DNA of 64,000 bases from positions 992,001-1,056,000 of the forward strand of contig CBDBIU010000004.1 in assembly GCA_965206025.1 (NCBI GenBank). Direction: 5' to 3'. Shown here in pieces: positions 34,351-43,600 of this stretch (its first letter is position 1; every line of letters begins with the position of its first letter). The notes under the pieces are model-generated. The model saw only the letters and a list, made by a program, of their open reading frames with translations, was not told where the DNA came from and did not search any database. This stretch comes from G963668345 sp965206025 (lineage in GTDB: Bacteria; Acidobacteriota; Terriglobia; Bryobacterales; UBA6623). The translations under genes were made by a program, and so were the position numbers.

Positions 34351-36630
34351 ATGTACGGGCAAATGCTGAGTGACGAGGTGCGCTCGAGAAGGGCTAGGCG
34401 CAACCGCGGACGTCTCGGCGCCTGTGGCCTTCTTCTTGTTTTCCTCCTGTTCTCCGCGACCGCGGCTCGCGGAGGTGACGAGGCGGTCAGTGCCAGCACT
34501 CCCACGCTAGCACCGCGTCTGAGTTCCGTTATTCCGCAAGGCGGGCCGCGAGGTGGCCGGGTCCTGGTCACCATCGAAGGCAAGAACCTGCTGGAAACCA
34601 CGCAAGTTCGATTCGCCGGCCCGGGTCTCAGCGCCGAGATAGTCTCGACCACGGCCCAAACCGTCAAGGCAGAGATCAGGATTGGGCCTGACGTTCCCGT
34701 CGGGCAGCACGATTTTCGGCTTTTGACCCCGACCGGCAGCACGGTGGCGATTTTTCAGGTCGTCGGCATCGGCGAGATCTCCGAACAAGAGCCGAACGGT
34801 GAGCTTGAGTCCGCGCGGACGATCGAGCTTCCCGCGGTTGTGAACGGGATCATGGGGGTTTCCGAAAGCGGCGACGGAGCGGGAACCAAGACAGATTACG
34901 ATTTCTTTCGCTTTCAGGCGGACGCCGGGCAAACCCTGGTTTTTGACGTCGTCTCGACCCGTATCGGCTCGACGGCCGACACCTACGTCACGCTCTTTGA
35001 TGCCCACGGTCGCGAGCTGGCGGAGAACGCGGATTACTATCAGGACAAGGATCCTTTCCTGGCCTACGAGTTTCAGGACCCTGGGAAATACGTCCTTCGC
35101 GTAGGGACTTTCGCCGCCGGAGGCGCGCGGACCGCCGCTTACCGGCTCTTCATTGGAGAACTGCCCTATATCCTTCACGCTTACCCGAACGGCGGCCGGC
35201 GCGGGGAGACGGTGGAGTTCACTCTCGCAGGCCTGAATCTGTCCCAAGTTGAGAAGGCCGTTCTCGGCCACGGGCTGGCAACGGGCGAAGTGCTGGAGCG
35301 AAGCGCCAAGCGGGCCACCTTCCGAATGAAGATTCCGGCCGATCTCGAGCCTCGCGACTACCGACTGCACGCGCTTCGGGCGGACGGCATCCACACGACG
35401 TGGCCGGTGTTGTTTAACGTGGATACGATCCCGGAAATCGCCGTGCGAGATGATGCGGCGCGGGACCCAAACAGTCCTGTCCCCGTCTCGGCGCCGATCG
35501 TTGTGAGCGGCAGGATCGAGCGTCATGAGAGGGCGGATCATTTCCAGATCGAGGCGGCGGCCGGCGAGCGATTTACCTTCGAAGTACAGGGAATGCTGCT
35601 GGGGTCGCTGTTGGATCCCATCGTCCTTCTTTATGACAGCGAGGGGAGCAGAATCGCCTTTCAGGACGATCCCGGGTCGAACGACATGTGGAAGTCGCGG
35701 GTCGATTTGGACCCCCACCTTTCGCACAAGTTCGAGAAGGCCGGCAAGTACCGGGTCGTGGTGAGGGACTTGACGTATCGCGGCCATCCCGACTGGGTGT
35801 ACCGCCTCAAGATCCGCCGAGTGGAGCCCGAATATGAGTTACTGGTGTTGACCCCTCACCAAACGATCCTACGAGGGAGAACGACCAAGGACAATGGTCC
35901 CGACCGTTTTGATCCTGTACATTTACTGGTGCAGGTAAGGCGGCGCGGCGGTTGGGACACCGCAGTCGAGGTGTGGGCGGAGGAGCTGCCGCCCGGCATC
36001 CAGGGAGACAAGATCACCGTCGCGGCCGAGAATACCTACTATCGGGGAACCGACGCCGAGGACAAGTGGCTTGACGGCACGCGGGTGGAACTTCCCCTCA
36101 TCGCCTCGGCGGACGCCCCCCTAGGTTCTCATCCCGTTCGTATCCGGGCCAGGGGCGTGATGGAGGGCAAAACGGTTGAGCGCGACGGCAAGGTATTGTA
36201 CGAGTACAACCCGACGGGCTTTATGGCGCGACGGCGAAAAAACGCGCTTCCCGACGAGGGGCGGATTCATCTCACCGTCGCGGAGCCTCCCAAGGTCACG
36301 GTGGACGCGCCGGGCGAGATAACGCTCAAACAAGGGGAGTCGGAGGAAGTCGAGGCATCGCTGCATTGGTGGGGCGAGCCGGAAATGGCGGTCACCCTGC
36401 GCGTGACGGGGTTACCACAAGGCGTTCGCATCGGGCCAGCGGAAGCGGCACCCGGTCAAAAGAAAGCCACTCTGATCGTGGGCGCTGCCGAGGAAACAGC
36501 GAAAGGGACGACGCGGGCCATCATTTTTGCGGAGGCGGCGAACGGCCAGCAGACCACGACTCTGTACTCCCGAGATATCCTTATTACAGTGACAAATGCA
36601 GGGAAAGGTGATGTGGCCTATGCGCCCTAG
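34351..36630 (+). CDS. Secreted multi-domain protein with IPT-like and PPC domains
   Basis: About 759 residues. Signal segment (ACGLLLVFLLFSATAARG). An IPT/TIG-like domain comes first (LSSVIPQGGPRGGRVLVTIE, VPVGQHDFRLLTPTG). Two pre-peptidase C-terminal (PPC) domains follow: EQEPNGELESARTIELP with YDFFRFQADAGQTLVFDV and GKYVLRVGTF; then GRIERHERADHFQIEAAAGE with KYRVVVRDLTYRGHPDWVYRL. The C-terminal region has further beta sandwiches (VTVDAPGEITLKQGES). PPC domains bind polymers or assist secretion. The gene overlaps the DUF1549/DUF1553 gene by ~20 bp and is first in a three-gene operon also common in Planctomycetes. Start 34351 or 34363; both lack a good ribosome site. Confidence 0.82.
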   Translation: MYGQMLSDEVRSRRARRNRGRLGACGLLLVFLLFSATAARGGDEAVSASTPTLAPRLSSVIPQGGPRGGRVLVTIEGKNLLETTQVRFAGPGLSAEIVSTTAQTVKAEIRIGPDVPVGQHDFRLLTPTGSTVAIFQVVGIGEISEQEPNGELESARTIELPAVVNGIMGVSESGDGAGTKTDYDFFRFQADAGQTLVFDVVSTRIGSTADTYVTLFDAHGRELAENADYYQDKDPFLAYEFQDPGKYVLRVGTFAAGGARTAAYRLFIGELPYILHAYPNGGRRGETVEFTLAGLNLSQVEKAVLGHGLATGEVLERSAKRATFRMKIPADLEPRDYRLHALRADGIHTTWPVLFNVDTIPEIAVRDDAARDPNSPVPVSAPIVVSGRIERHERADHFQIEAAAGERFTFEVQGMLLGSLLDPIVLLYDSEGSRIAFQDDPGSNDMWKSRVDLDPHLSHKFEKAGKYRVVVRDLTYRGHPDWVYRLKIRRVEPEYELLVLTPHQTILRGRTTKDNGPDRFDPVHLLVQVRRRGGWDTAVEVWAEELPPGIQGDKITVAAENTYYRGTDAEDKWLDGTRVELPLIASADAPLGSHPVRIRARGVMEGKTVERDGKVLYEYNPTGFMARRRKNALPDEGRIHLTVAEPPKVTVDAPGEITLKQGESEEVEASLHWWGEPEMAVTLRVTGLPQGVRIGPAEAAPGQKKATLIVGAAEETAKGTTRAIIFAEAANGQQTTTLYSRDILITVTNAGKGDVAYAP

Positions 36631-39103
36631 CGACGGTTGGCTATTGCGGAGCCGCGCGGCTTCTCTGGCGCTCGGGCTGGCGTGCCTATCGGTCGCGTCC
36701 CCGGCAGCCGACAGCCCGGCTGCGATGGCCCGGGTGGTGGAGTTGAGCCTCTATCCGGCGGAGATCGTTTTGGACGGCCGCGATGCCGGCCAGACTGCGG
36801 TCGTGATGGCGGAAGACGCCAACGGCGTGAAGTGGGACTTGACCGATCGAGCTGCGTTGCGTTTGCGCGATCCCGATCTCGCCCGGATCGATGAAGGTGG
36901 CGCCTTGGTCGTGCGCGGTGTAGAGGACGGCACGACTCGACTGACGGCGAGCTACGGCGGACTTTCGACGCAAGCGACCGTGAGGGTCACCAACGCCGGA
37001 TTGTCTCCGGAGTTGAGCTTTGTCAGAGACGTTGTCCCGCTGATGACTCGGGGCGGCTGTGCCGGCTCCAACTGCCACGGTTCAGTGCGCGGCAAGAACG
37101 GGTTCAAGCTGTCCCTTTTCGGGTTCGAACCCGAAGCGGATTATCAGGCGATCACGGTAATCAATGAGGGCCGTCGAGTGGATCTCGATGCTCCCGAGAA
37201 AAGCCTGCTGCTTTTGAAGCCCACGTTCTCGATTCCCCATGGCGGCGGCGTGCGCTTTGAAGTGGGTTCACGAGATTACTCCTTGCTGCTGGAATGGTTG
37301 AAGCAACGCGCCCCTTACGAACAAGAGCAGTCGCCGACGATCACCTCCCTGGAAGTCTTCCCGGAAGAGCGAATTCTGGTGGGTGAGAACAGCCGCCAGC
37401 AGCTGGTCGTGACCGCGAGCTACAGCGACGGGAGCCGCGAGGACGCGACCCGCAAGGCCCAGTACAGCAGCGGCAACGAGGTCGTAGTCGCCGTCAAGGA
37501 CGGAGGCGGTCTCACCGCCGCCGGGCCGGGAGAAACCGCGGTCATGGTCCGCATGTTGGGCAAGGCTGTCGCGGTACGCGTGGCGGTGGTGGCCGATCCG
37601 CCGATGACGGACTACCCCGAAGTGCCGGGCCGCAATTTCATCGACGAGCTGGTGTTTTCGAAACTGCGCAAGCTGAACATCATCCCCTCGCGCCTGAGCA
37701 GCGATGAGAAATTCCTGCGCCGCGTTTATCTGGATACCGTCGGCGTGCTGCCGACAGTGGATGAAGCAAGGGAATTCCTGACGTCCTCGAATGCCAACAA
37801 ACGCGCCAAGCTGATCGAACGTCTTTTAGAGCGGCCGGAGTTCAACGACGTCTGGGCGATGAATTTCAACCAGGTGTTCCGCGTGCGCGGCGGGTCGATG
37901 GCGCAGGGCGTCCGCAGAGGTCACCGCTGGATACGGGAGGCGCTGGCGAGTCACAAGCCCTACGACCGGATGGTCAGGGAGATGGTTACCGGCAAGGGAA
38001 CGCTCTATTGGGACGGCGAGGCCAAGTTCTACGCGATTGGGAGCCAGAACGAACCTCCCGAAACATTTGCCGTGAACGTCAGCCAAACCCTCTTAGGAGT
38101 GCGGCTGGAGTGCTCCAAGTGCCACAACCACCCTTTCGAACGCTGGAGTCAGGACGATTTCTACGGCTTCTCCGCCTTCTTCACGCGCCTCAGGCAGAAG
38201 GAAGTGTATCAAGCCAACGAAATGACGATCTTTTTGAAGCAAGAAGGGGAGGTGCTTCATCCCAAGACGAAAAAGCCCGTGGCGCCTAAGTTTCTCGATG
38301 GGCCGGTCGTCGAGGCGGCCCCCGGCGAGGATGTTCGCGAGCAGTTAGCGGAGTGGATTACCGACCGCCGGAATCCTTGGTTTGCTCGCGCCCTCGTGAA
38401 TCGAGTTTGGAAGCACTATACGGGACGGGGGTTCGTCGAGCCGGTTGATGACTTCCGGGTGACGAATCCGCCCAGCAATCCGGCTTTGCTCGATGCTCTG
38501 GCCGACTATTTCGTCGAGCACGAGTTTCGCATCCGCGAACTTGTGCGGGCGATTCTGAATTCCCGCACATATCAGCTTTCCTCGCAGGCGAACGAAACCA
38601 ATCGCGGCGACAGCATCAACTACTCGCGGTATTACATCAAGCGTCTCGACGCCGAGCAGTTGGCGGACGCGGTCAGCCGGGCGACCGGGGTGCCGGAGAA
38701 TTACGGGGCGTACCCGGCGGGAACGAGAGCGATGGAGATTCCCGAGGGATCGCCCTCCTACTTCCTGCGCGTCCTGGGCCGCTCGGAAGCGGGCGAGGCC
38801 ATCCGTGAGCGTGATTTGCAGATTGATTTGGCGCAGGCCCTCCATCTGATTAACGGCAACACGATCCACGAGAAAGTGAAGTCGCCGGAAGGCGCTTTGG
38901 AGAAATGGCTCCAGGACGAATCGATCTCCGACGGCGAGCTGCTCCGGCGAGTGTATCTGTCGACGCTGAGTCGATTTCCCAAAGCGGATGAGGCGAGTTA
39001 CGTCGAACAGTTGTTTGCGAGCGACGGTGGGCAGAGACGCGAAGTTTTTGAAGACGTTTACTGGTCTATCTTTAATTCTAATGAATTCTTCTTCAACCAC
39101 TAG
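36611..39103 (+). CDS. DUF1549/DUF1553 protein with Ig-like and c-type haem motifs
   Basis: About 830 residues with a signal peptide (RAASLALGLACLSVASPAA). N-terminal bacterial Ig-like (Big_2) strand pattern (TRLTASYGGLSTQATVRV), then a planctomycete-cytochrome-like segment GGCAGSNCHGSVRGKNGFKL (Cx4CH). A second Ig-like part follows (LEVFPEERILVGENSRQQL), then DUF1549 (FIDELVFSKLRKLNIIPSRL, RRVYLDTVGVLP; CSKCHNHPFERW is a canonical CxxCH haem site) and DUF1553 (WFARALVNRVWKHYTGRGFV, SRTYQLSSQANETN, RRVYLSTLSRFPKADE). The protein may carry haem and is exported; its role is unknown, though the family always accompanies DUF1501. ATG at 36611 has AAAGGTG right upstream. Middle gene of the operon. 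Confidence 0.88.
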   Translation: MWPMRPSDGWLLRSRAASLALGLACLSVASPAADSPAAMARVVELSLYPAEIVLDGRDAGQTAVVMAEDANGVKWDLTDRAALRLRDPDLARIDEGGALVVRGVEDGTTRLTASYGGLSTQATVRVTNAGLSPELSFVRDVVPLMTRGGCAGSNCHGSVRGKNGFKLSLFGFEPEADYQAITVINEGRRVDLDAPEKSLLLLKPTFSIPHGGGVRFEVGSRDYSLLLEWLKQRAPYEQEQSPTITSLEVFPEERILVGENSRQQLVVTASYSDGSREDATRKAQYSSGNEVVVAVKDGGGLTAAGPGETAVMVRMLGKAVAVRVAVVADPPMTDYPEVPGRNFIDELVFSKLRKLNIIPSRLSSDEKFLRRVYLDTVGVLPTVDEAREFLTSSNANKRAKLIERLLERPEFNDVWAMNFNQVFRVRGGSMAQGVRRGHRWIREALASHKPYDRMVREMVTGKGTLYWDGEAKFYAIGSQNEPPETFAVNVSQTLLGVRLECSKCHNHPFERWSQDDFYGFSAFFTRLRQKEVYQANEMTIFLKQEGEVLHPKTKKPVAPKFLDGPVVEAAPGEDVREQLAEWITDRRNPWFARALVNRVWKHYTGRGFVEPVDDFRVTNPPSNPALLDALADYFVEHEFRIRELVRAILNSRTYQLSSQANETNRGDSINYSRYYIKRLDAEQLADAVSRATGVPENYGAYPAGTRAMEIPEGSPSYFLRVLGRSEAGEAIRERDLQIDLAQALHLINGNTIHEKVKSPEGALEKWLQDESISDGELLRRVYLSTLSRFPKADEASYVEQLFASDGGQRREVFEDVYWSIFNSNEFFFNH

Positions 39104-39127
39104 GATAGGATCAGGGGGTCGGATGCG

Positions 39128-40432
39128 ATGAATTTCACCAACGGTTATTTTGATCGGCGCTCGTTCTTGAAAGTCGGTTCTTTGAGCTTGTTCGGGTCGC
39201 TGAGTCTGGGCGACGTTCTGTCGCTGCGCGCGGCATCCCCTCCTTCCCAGGCGCCGAAGAAAGATCTGTCGGTCATTCTTTTCTGGTTGCAGGGCGGAAT
39301 CAGCCAACTGGAAAGCTGGGACATGAAGCCCGACGCCGATCCGAAGTACCGGGGCATCTACAACCCCATCCCCACGAACGTACCGGGGTTCCATATCTCC
39401 GAGAAGTTGCCCGAAATGGCCAAACGCGCCGACAAGTATGTTTGCATCCGATCGATGACACATCCGTTTGCCGATCACGGCGCTGCCTGTGTGATGATGC
39501 TGACGGGCCACAAGCGGCTATCCACCGTCCAGTTCCCGCTCATGGGTTCGGTGACATGGAAAGAACTCGGGCCGAAGACGGATGTGCCGCCGTTTGTGCG
39601 GGTCCCCGGACCGGTGATGGCGCTAGAGAACCCGGGTTATCTGGGACGGCAGTATCAGGCGTTTAACGCCGGGGATCCCAACACCGACGACTACAAGGTG
39701 CGGGATTTAGTCTTGCCCTTGGGCGTGGACTGGGACCGCATGGCGCGCCGGCGCGGCCTTCTGAACTTGGCGGACAGTGTCTTCCGGCGGGTGGAATCGG
39801 GGGGGCAGTTCGAAACGATGGATACCTACCATCAGACGGCCTACAGCATGATGAGCTCCCCGATTACCAAAAAGGCTTTCGACATTCAACAGGAGCCCGA
39901 GGGGTTGAAGGAGAAGTACGGCCGTACGTCCATGGGGCAGGGCGCGCTGCTGGCCAGAAGGCTGGTCGAGCACGGCGCCCGTTTCGTCACTATTTCCCAG
40001 GATACGCAGGTCTGGGACATGCACTGGGACGTCTTCCCCCGATCCGACCAGAATATGCCTCCACTCGATGTGGCCTTTTCCACCTTGATCGATGACCTCG
40101 AGGAAAGGGGCCTGCTGGACACTACCCTGGTCATTGTGACCGGCGAGTTCGGGCGCACCGCGGAAATCAACGCCGTCGTCGGGCGCGATCATTGGCCAAA
40201 TGTGTTTTCCCTGGTTTTGGCCGGTGGCGGTATCACCGGCGGAAAGGTCTGGGGCGCCTCCGACGAAATTGCCAAGTACGTCAAGGACGACCCCGTCGAA
40301 GTTCCGGATCTGATGGCCACGATCTACGACAAGCTAGGCATCGATTACACGCACGAATACATGAGCAACATCGGGCGACCCGTAAAGATCGTCCCCGACG
40401 GCAGCAAACCTCTTTCCTTCCTGCAGAGCTAG
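39128..40432 (+). CDS. DUF1501 twin-arginine-exported protein
   Basis: 434 residues. Twin-arginine signal (FDRRSFLKVGSLSLFGSLSL). The DUF1501 domain is a sulfatase/alkaline-phosphatase-like fold: FWLQGGISQLESWDMKPDA (metal-site region), MTHPFADHGAACVMMLTGHK, GARFVTISQDTQVWDMHWD, LVIVTGEFGRTAEINAVVGRDHWPN (EFGRT and DHWP are hallmark boxes). The family's enzyme activity is unproven; by fold it could hydrolyse sulfate or phosphate esters. Starts 24 bp after the DUF1553 gene. Operon end; no clear terminator. Confidence 0.9.
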   Translation: MNFTNGYFDRRSFLKVGSLSLFGSLSLGDVLSLRAASPPSQAPKKDLSVILFWLQGGISQLESWDMKPDADPKYRGIYNPIPTNVPGFHISEKLPEMAKRADKYVCIRSMTHPFADHGAACVMMLTGHKRLSTVQFPLMGSVTWKELGPKTDVPPFVRVPGPVMALENPGYLGRQYQAFNAGDPNTDDYKVRDLVLPLGVDWDRMARRRGLLNLADSVFRRVESGGQFETMDTYHQTAYSMMSSPITKKAFDIQQEPEGLKEKYGRTSMGQGALLARRLVEHGARFVTISQDTQVWDMHWDVFPRSDQNMPPLDVAFSTLIDDLEERGLLDTTLVIVTGEFGRTAEINAVVGRDHWPNVFSLVLAGGGITGGKVWGASDEIAKYVKDDPVEVPDLMATIYDKLGIDYTHEYMSNIGRPVKIVPDGSKPLSFLQS

Positions 40433-40965
40433 GGCTTGACTTGAAGGACGTGGTGCTGAGCCGCGTCAGTGTCCAGCCGAGTGTCTGGACAACTATTGCG
40501 CTATGACCGCTCCCTTGTTGCGGTCGCGGTTCTGATCCGCTTGGCTCTCAGCCAACGGCCGCAGGTCTCGGCAAAACGACCGCCGAGCTACCCGCTGCGG
40601 TACAACTGGAGACTATAGATGTGGCGGGCAACGTCCTTTTGGGAGAGTAGGGCTCGCGCGGCTGCTTGTTCGAAGGCAGGCGCAAATGAAACGCATCTCA
40701 CGTTCCCGACCCACAGTGCCAGCAGGCCGTCGTAGAAGTTAGGTGCGGCGAGAAATGGGAACTGTCAACGATTTTCGCTTCTGCAACTGCTTTTTTTCAG
40801 TTTGGTTGAGACAATGAAATGGGTGTGTGTACTGTGTGCATCCATTTTTCGAGGCCAAGGACTTTCACCGCGGGCTAGTAGAGGGGCGCGCTTTCATCAA
40901 GCCCGCCAGTGTCGTCAGAACGGGAGCCGCTAGACCCAGAGCCCATACCCTGCCGGACAGCCGCG
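40433..40965. other. Intergenic region with a diverged REP unit
   Basis: No gene supported. At 40503-40535 TGACCGCTCCCTTGTTGCGG plus TCGCGGTTCTG is a diverged relative of the REP unit. The rest is AT-richer than the surrounding genes and shows nothing I recognise. Confidence 0.4.
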
Positions 40966-41168
40966 ATGGATTCCAAAACTCAGTCACCCGATAAAGGCGA
41001 CCGAAAAAGAAGGTTTACCGGCCGCCCAAGCTGCATGTCTACGGGGACATCAACGAACTCACGCAGTCGACGGGAAGGGGTCGAATACCCGACGGTAAAG
41101 GGGACCCAACGGTTTTTCTTATTACTTTTGGCTCTTCTGGGATTTTAGTGGCTGGCGGCGGTGAGTGA
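40966..41168 (+). pseudogene. Lasso-type RiPP precursor peptide, split by a -1 frameshift at an A5 run
   Basis: Frame one starts at ATG 40966 (MDSKTQSPDKGDRK). At the A-run 41004-41008 the sense sequence moves to the -1 frame, which has a stop at 40992-40994 and no start of its own: KKVYRPPKLHVYGDINELTQ, then STGRGRIPDGKGDPTVFLIT and 13 more residues to TGA at 41166-41168. YRPPKLHVYGDINELT fits the lasso leader motif YxxPxLxxxGxxxxLT at every position. With the conserved Thr at -2, the core would begin STGRGRIPD, with Ser1 and Asp9 placed for a macrolactam ring. One added A gives a 67-residue precursor. No cyclase, protease or RRE gene is adjacent, so it is an orphan or decayed, or is rescued by slippage. 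The family assignment is by motif only. Confidence 0.6.
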
Positions 41169-41759
41169 CGGATCCCTCGCCACTGTGAGGCCGACCTCCC
41201 GGAGCCTGCTTCGGTGCCATTCAAGGGCTTCGTGACAACTCTACGGCCCCCAAGGCCGGGCGGCGACTGCGTTGGCCAAAAAGAATTACTGATAAACAAA
41301 GGGTTACGAGTAGAGCAAGGCTGCTGGCAGGTAGTCGTACAGTCTCCCGAAGGCTGTGAAATGCGGATCCACAACTGTCATCCAGTGGCCACACTCAAAG
41401 AGATAACTCCCTGTTTATCAGTGTCTTATTCCCTTTACGAGTTGCCCACGACCGGACTGGCGTGTAGGGTATTTGGGGATTTCTTGGCCGCCTTTTGGGC
41501 TCCGATGTGACTGCGGGCGACGTCGGGTCGGCAGGATGGAGGAGCCGGCTACCCGTTGGCCACCCACTAAAAACCCGGAAGAGCCACTTTTTAAGAGTGG
41601 CGCGCCCATCTACTGAGTTGGCTCCCGGATCCCCACGACTTTTTCCGGACCGCCGGCCTTTGGCAGCAGCCAGTGGCACAGACAATCTTTCCCAGATCGA
41701 TCGGCAAAACCCCCGAACAACGCATCGGTCGCGGGGAAAACACGTAGAGAGCACTCCCG
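41169..41759. other. 590-bp region without a recognisable gene
   Basis: Two short related segments, ACTGATAAACAAAGGGTTAC at 41289 and the inverted GTAAAGGGAATAAGACACTG near 41421-41440, suggest an old inverted repeat. At ~41519-41540 GGGTCGGCAGGATGG resembles a tRNA 3' end but no cloverleaf forms. No coding function is supported. Confidence 0.35.
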
Positions 41760-42861
41760 GTGGCTCGCTCGCATATCTGCCTAATTCTACTGGGAGCCGC
41801 CTTAGGCTATAGCGCATTCTGGTTCGGCGGCGCGGTCGCTTTCCACCAGAACATCAGCGCGTTCGCCATTGCCGTCGCCGCACTCCTTTTTTGGATCTCT
41901 CGCCCGCCGGAGGAGGCCACCCCGCCCGCGGGCCGCGTGCTTTCTTGGCTGGCGCTGCTGCTGCCGCTGTATGTCGCTTTTCAGCTCATCCCTTTACCGG
42001 ATGCTCTGCTCCGAATCTTATCCCCGGCCCGGGCGGAGTTGGCTTCGGGCTTGGCGCCCGTGGTTGCCGATAGCGGCTTCGCCGGCCTCAGCGTGTTGCC
42101 CTCGGCGACCCTGTCCCATTTGGTCCGTGTGTGCTCCTGCGCGGTCATTTTTCTCTTGCTTCGTCAATTAACGTGGTCCCGATCCGAGCGCCCTTGGATA
42201 TTCGCCGCTCCTATCATTACGCTGGCCAGTTTTGAGGCCGCGCTTGGCGTAGTTCAGCACGTGGGCGGGCATCCGGTTGGTCCCTGTCGTCGCCCTCGTC
42301 GTCGGGTTGGGTGTCCTCAGCTTCGTGTTCCTGCCCTCCGACCGGCTGGTGAATCGTTTCGCCGAGATTGCTTCGACAGAGGAGATCACGGCACAGGGTC
42401 GGCTGGAACTCTGGAGCGATACCTGGGAGCTGATCAGCGCATATCCGCTTTTCGGATGCGGTCTCGGGGCATACGAGCCGGCCATGCTGAAATACAACGC
42501 GTCCCATCCACTGGTACGAACCGACTATGCTCACAACGACTACCTGCAGTTGCTGGCGGAACTGGGCGCCGTCGGGTTCCTCATCGCTGCCGCTCTCGCG
42601 ATCACGGTGCTGTCTAGGGCCCTTCGGGCGGCTTCGGCCGTCGCGGAGCACGACGGCCGCTACTTGGCCTTGGCTTGTGTGGGTGCGATGGCGGCCATGC
42701 TCATTCACAGTTTGGTGGACTTCAACTTGTATATGCCGGCCAACGCCATGGTCCTGGCGTGGATCGCGGGTATCTCGGCGGGATTGCCGTCATCATCGAA
42801 GGAGGTTTCGCTATCGGACGTTTTGGAGATCCCCCCCGTCATCGACGTGAAGTCCGGGTGA
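41760..42861 (+). pseudogene. O-antigen ligase (Wzy_C family) with internal deletion and frame change
   Basis: The first ~170 codons give transmembrane helices (LILLGAALGYSAFWFGGAVA, RVLSWLALLLPLYVAFQLIP) and a conserved ALGVVQHVGG. At ~42270 the frame changes and resumes as LVPVVALVVGLGVLSFVFLP, then RLELWSDTWELISAYPLFGC, RTDYAHNDYLQLLAELGAVG and two C-terminal helices. In intact relatives the part after VVQH continues with the NRNHFAxLLEM region and several helices; ~100+ residues are absent here. So the gene has an internal deletion plus shift and is dead. It would have polymerised or ligated O-antigen/exopolysaccharide in the inner membrane. The call of the missing block is from family knowledge. 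Confidence 0.75.
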
Positions 42862-42866
42862 TGACT

Positions 42867-42922
42867 CCAGCCCGTTTTTCTCACGCAATTCGACTCGCCA
42901 TGTGGTGAGAAATGCGGGCTGG
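42867..42922. repeat. CTAG-family repeat, minimal palindromic copy (56 bp)
   Basis: CCAGCCCGTTTTTCTCAC, a 20-bp centre, then GTGAGAAATGCGGGCTGG. Only the two inverted ends remain, giving a hairpin right after the O-antigen ligase stop. Confidence 0.8.
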
Positions 42923-42958
42923 TTCCTGGCGCGGGCCGCGTCAAGCCGCCAAACCTGA

Positions 42959-42987
42959 TTGAATCTAGCGTTGAGACGGCCTATAAT
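42959..42987 (+). promoter_or_regulatory. Promoter of the FecR-like gene
   Basis: TTGAAT at 42959, 17 bp, TATAAT at 42982-42987; ATG at 43004. It rules out the TTG at 42959 as a start codon. Confidence 0.65.
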
Positions 42988-43003
42988 TTTATCGGGTAGA
43001 TTT

Positions 43004-43600
43004 ATGCGCCGCCAAAATGTTTTGCTTGTCGTCTGTGCGTTGGTATTGGCGTCAGGCGCCTCAGCCGCCGAGCAAGTCGGCACCATAACGGGGTCAGGGC
43101 CTTTTCAGCTACGGGGAGCCGCGGTTCCCGCCTCGGCCGCCGCCGCCCTGCCCTTGTTGAACGGCGACGAGGTACTGACGATGGACTCGACCGCCATCTT
43201 GCAGTTTTTGGATTTCAGCCGGGTAGGGATGGGCGAAAATTCCGAGGTGAAAGTGCAGCGTGTTGACGAGGGGACCATGGTTTGCCTGGAAGAAGGAGCC
43301 ATTGAATTCGACGCGGCGGAGAATTCCCGGTTGCTCGTGTGTGCTCGCGGCCGCCGGCTTGAGATTCAAGCGCCCGCGGAGGGAATGATTTCATTTGACG
43401 GGCCCGGGAACGAGGTCCTCGTCAATGCTGAGGAGGGCGCCGTATCGGTGAGATACGACATCACGTGTAGTTGTGGCCGAAAACGTCTCCTGTTGCCCTA
43501 CATCATCATTGGCGGAGCGGCGGCGATTGTAGTGCCCCTAGCCACTCTCACCGGCGGAGAACCGCCCCCTCTCCCCCCTCTTAGCCCCAATGCCCCTTAA
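43004..43600 (+). CDS. FecR-like exported protein with C-terminal membrane helix
   Basis: About 198 residues. Signal peptide (VLLVVCALVLASGASAAEQ), a FecR-like beta domain (VGTITGSGPFQLRGAAVP, LLNGDEVLTMDSTAILQFLD, GENSEVKVQRV, CLEEGAIEFDAAENSRLLVC, VLVNAEEGAVSVRYDI), then one transmembrane helix (LLLPYIIIGGAAAIVVPLA) and a Pro-rich end. The helix near the C-terminus would anchor it with the domain in the periplasm. It follows an O-antigen ligase relic, and such FecR-like proteins often occur in exopolysaccharide loci. A cysteine pair (TCSCGRK) precedes the helix. Function unknown. Confidence 0.72.
   Translation: MRRQNVLLVVCALVLASGASAAEQVGTITGSGPFQLRGAAVPASAAAALPLLNGDEVLTMDSTAILQFLDFSRVGMGENSEVKVQRVDEGTMVCLEEGAIEFDAAENSRLLVCARGRRLEIQAPAEGMISFDGPGNEVLVNAEEGAVSVRYDITCSCGRKRLLLPYIIIGGAAAIVVPLATLTGGEPPPLPPLSPNAP

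Noticed and set aside
41500..41560. tRNA gene or tRNA-derived attachment site
   Set aside because: GGGTCGGCAGGATGG resembles a tRNA 3' part, but the T-loop and the other arms cannot be formed and no integrase is nearby.
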